A stretch of 6,749 nt of DNA from Candidatus Zixiibacteriota bacterium (GTDB lineage: Bacteria > Zixibacteria > MSB-5A5 > WJJR01), in contig JAGVEK010000489.1 of the NCBI GenBank assembly GCA_020058315.1, positions 1-6,749 of the forward strand, read 5' to 3'. The notes under the pieces were generated by a model. That model saw only the letters and a list, made by a program, of their open reading frames with translations. It was not told the DNA's origin and made no database searches. Position numbers and translations under genes: made by a program. Below are positions 5,819 to 6,749 of this stretch, piece after piece (position 1 is the first letter of the stretch; every line of letters starts with the position of its first letter).

Positions 5819-6313
5819 ATGGCTGACGATCACGAACACTGGTGGAGGGGCAGGCGCGGCGAATGGCTCGTTCTCGCCCAAGTGGCCCTGATCGGGCTGG
5901 TGTTCTTCGGTCCCCGCACAGTTTTCGGCCAACCCACATGGTCATTTCCGTTTGCGGGTGTGTGCCCGATCATCGGTGGCCTGCTGATGGTCGCGGGGGG
6001 GATCCTGCTTTTGGCCGGGCTCGTCAAGCTGGGTCGTGGCTTGACGCCGTTGCCGTATCCGAAGGATGGCGCGCAACTCGTCGAGACCGGGCCGTTCGCG
6101 CTCGTCCGCCATCCAATGTACTCAGGCGGGCTCGTACTCGGCTTGGGCTGGGCGCTGTGCGTTCAGGGTTGGCTCACGGTGGGGTATGTGGTTGCGTTGT
6201 TCCTTTTCCTCGACCGGAAATCGGCACGCGAAGAGAAGTGGTTGGAAGAGAAGTACGCCACCTATGGCGACTACCAGCGTCGCGTGCGCAAGCTGGTTCC
6301 GTTCGTCTACTGA
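5819..6313 (+). CDS. Isoprenylcysteine carboxyl methyltransferase-like integral membrane protein
   Basis: The protein has 164 residues, a usual length for bacterial members of the ICMT/PEMT membrane methyltransferase family, which use S-adenosylmethionine at the membrane. The family signature is clear: TGPFALVRHPMYSGG (90-104), where the RHP-x-Y block contributes to cofactor binding, then a hydrophobic hairpin (105-131) and the C-terminal EEKWLEEKYATYGDYQRRV (138-156) with its conserved acidic residues and Tyr. Membrane segments are likely at about 17-35, 45-70, 101-118 and 119-131. Bacteria do not use eukaryotic-style CaaX prenylation, so the true substrate is probably a small lipid or isoprenoid acid, or something else unknown. 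The gene has a weak Shine-Dalgarno (GGTGAG) and is bracketed by copies of the 211-bp repeat. Weak -35/-10 candidates (TTGCTC 5758, TATGAA 5781, spacing 17) lie within copy C. No neighbour indicates a pathway. Confidence 0.88.
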   Translation: MADDHEHWWRGRRGEWLVLAQVALIGLVFFGPRTVFGQPTWSFPFAGVCPIIGGLLMVAGGILLLAGLVKLGRGLTPLPYPKDGAQLVETGPFALVRHPMYSGGLVLGLGWALCVQGWLTVGYVVALFLFLDRKSAREEKWLEEKYATYGDYQRRVRKLVPFVY

Positions 6314-6322
6314 CCGGGCCAG

Positions 6323-6533
6323 GTGCCCCACCCGAAGGGTGGGAGTGATCGGTGTGCTCTGCGCAGTCACGAACCCATGAAGACCTCACATTTCATGTCA
6401 GCTCTCTTCGGAATCGTCCAAGGGAGTTGATTCGTCGCAGGCCCCACGAAAACACTCCACCCTGCGGGTGGGGCACCAGCCTTCACTGTTTCCGACTTCC
6501 ACAAGAAGGACAAGGGGCTGAAAGCCCCTTGCC
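6323..6533. repeat. 211-bp dispersed repeat, copy B
   Basis: This is a direct repeat of copy A at a constant offset of 821 bases. Its left inverted-repeat arm (6323-6344) is identical to that of copy A. The right arm (6455-6476) carries three changes, one of them in the hairpin loop (TGC instead of TTC). The AAGGGGCT-GAA-AGCCCCTT hairpin (6512-6530) is unchanged. It begins nine bases after the methyltransferase stop and ends 33 bases before the hppA stop codon, so it fills the space between the two converging genes and could act as a two-way transcription end. Confidence 0.9.
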
Positions 6534-6553
6534 CGGATTCCTATGTTATTGGA

Positions 6554-6567
6554 AAGCGCACGCGCTT
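6554..6567 (-). terminator. Short hairpin at the hppA stop codon, weak terminator candidate
   Basis: AAGCGC and GCGCTT are inverted around two bases, so a realistic fold has 5 bp with a 4-base loop. It sits immediately after the hppA stop on the minus strand. No T-run follows, so support is weak. Confidence 0.22.
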
Positions 6568-6749
6568 CAGATGAACAGCGGCGCCAGCACGAGCGTGATT
6601 GTGGAGAGCAGCTTGATCAGCACATGCAGCGATGGGCCGGCGGTGTCCTTGCAGGGGTCGCCGACGGTATCGCCCACGACCGCCGCCTTGTGCGCGAAGG
6701 AACCTTTGCCGCCAAACATGCCGGTCTCGATCCATTTCTTGGCGTTGTC
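6567..6749 (-). CDS. hppA: Membrane-bound proton-translocating pyrophosphatase, C-terminal 60 residues
   Basis: On the minus strand, the frame entering from the window edge encodes DNAKKWIETG, GGKGSFAHKAAVVGDTVGDP and CKDTAGPSLHVLIKLLSTI before the stop at 6569-6567. This is the conserved end of membrane pyrophosphatases, which couple pyrophosphate hydrolysis to proton (in some members sodium) pumping across the cytoplasmic membrane. The DN-x-KK segment and the GDTVGDP-x-KDT motif belong to the conserved substrate and magnesium site. The last ~18 residues form the final membrane helix. Most of the gene (usually about 650-800 residues in all) lies beyond the window. The sites that separate potassium-dependent from independent and H+ from Na+ pumps are not visible. 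One oddity is Cys where Phe or another bulky residue is usual in DP-x-KDT. The gene converges on the methyltransferase gene with repeat B between them. Confidence 0.93.
   Translation of the reverse strand, partial: DNAKKWIETGMFGGKGSFAHKAAVVGDTVGDPCKDTAGPSLHVLIKLLSTITLVLAPLFI

Noticed and set aside
5502..6533. CRISPR-like repetition
   Set aside because: The repeats are long (211 bp), only two full copies exist, and a gene, not short spacers, separates them.
6541..6735. Minus-strand frame of 64 codons at the window end
   Set aside because: It is an out-of-frame shadow of the hppA C-terminus, which is conserved in the adjacent frame.

Overview
The window is GC-rich bacterial DNA with five genes or gene parts: two adjacent two-component genes, two exported or lipid-anchored proteins, a small membrane methyltransferase, and the 3' end of a proton-pumping pyrophosphatase on the opposite strand. 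Four things suggest a diderm, uncultured-type bacterium of the FCB group, for example Zixibacteria or a relative. These are the dockerin-type calcium repeats in a non-cellulosomal secreted protein, a lipoprotein with an OM-type lipobox, the membrane pyrophosphatase, and intergenic DNA rich in fold-back repeats. The lineage is an inference from protein style only.

Region 1 (1-1947): the 3' part of a sensor histidine kinase is followed after one base by an NtrC-family response regulator. The regulator's receiver domain and Fis-type helix-turn-helix look intact. Its central AAA+ domain has lost the sigma-54 contact loop GAFTGA (it reads GGPNGK), the Walker B aspartate (now Glu) and the sensor II arginine (now Gly). 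It is therefore unlikely to be a normal sigma-54 activator and is the most unusual protein here.

Region 2 (1948-3381): a strong sigma-70-type promoter (perfect TTGACA, 17-base spacer) drives a secreted protein with a beta-rich domain, a dockerin pair and a C-terminal lipocalin-like domain. Behind it lies a 163-bp fold-back element with 33-bp terminal inverted repeats. Inside it are two inverted copies of a 25-base hairpin unit that differ by compensatory base-pair changes.

Region 3 (3382-5475): a 697-residue lipoprotein with a HEFMH...NEG zinc-protease core, preceded by an extended -10 promoter and a leader hairpin.

Region 4 (5476-6749): an isoprenylcysteine methyltransferase-like gene sits between two 211-bp direct repeats (about 89% identical, no indels). 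A degenerate third copy lies in tandem with the first and forms most of the gene's upstream region. The hppA 3' end converges on the second repeat.

No RNA genes, CRISPR array, transposase or complete insertion sequence is visible. The two-component pair may act on the neighbouring exported proteins, but nothing in the sequence proves that link.
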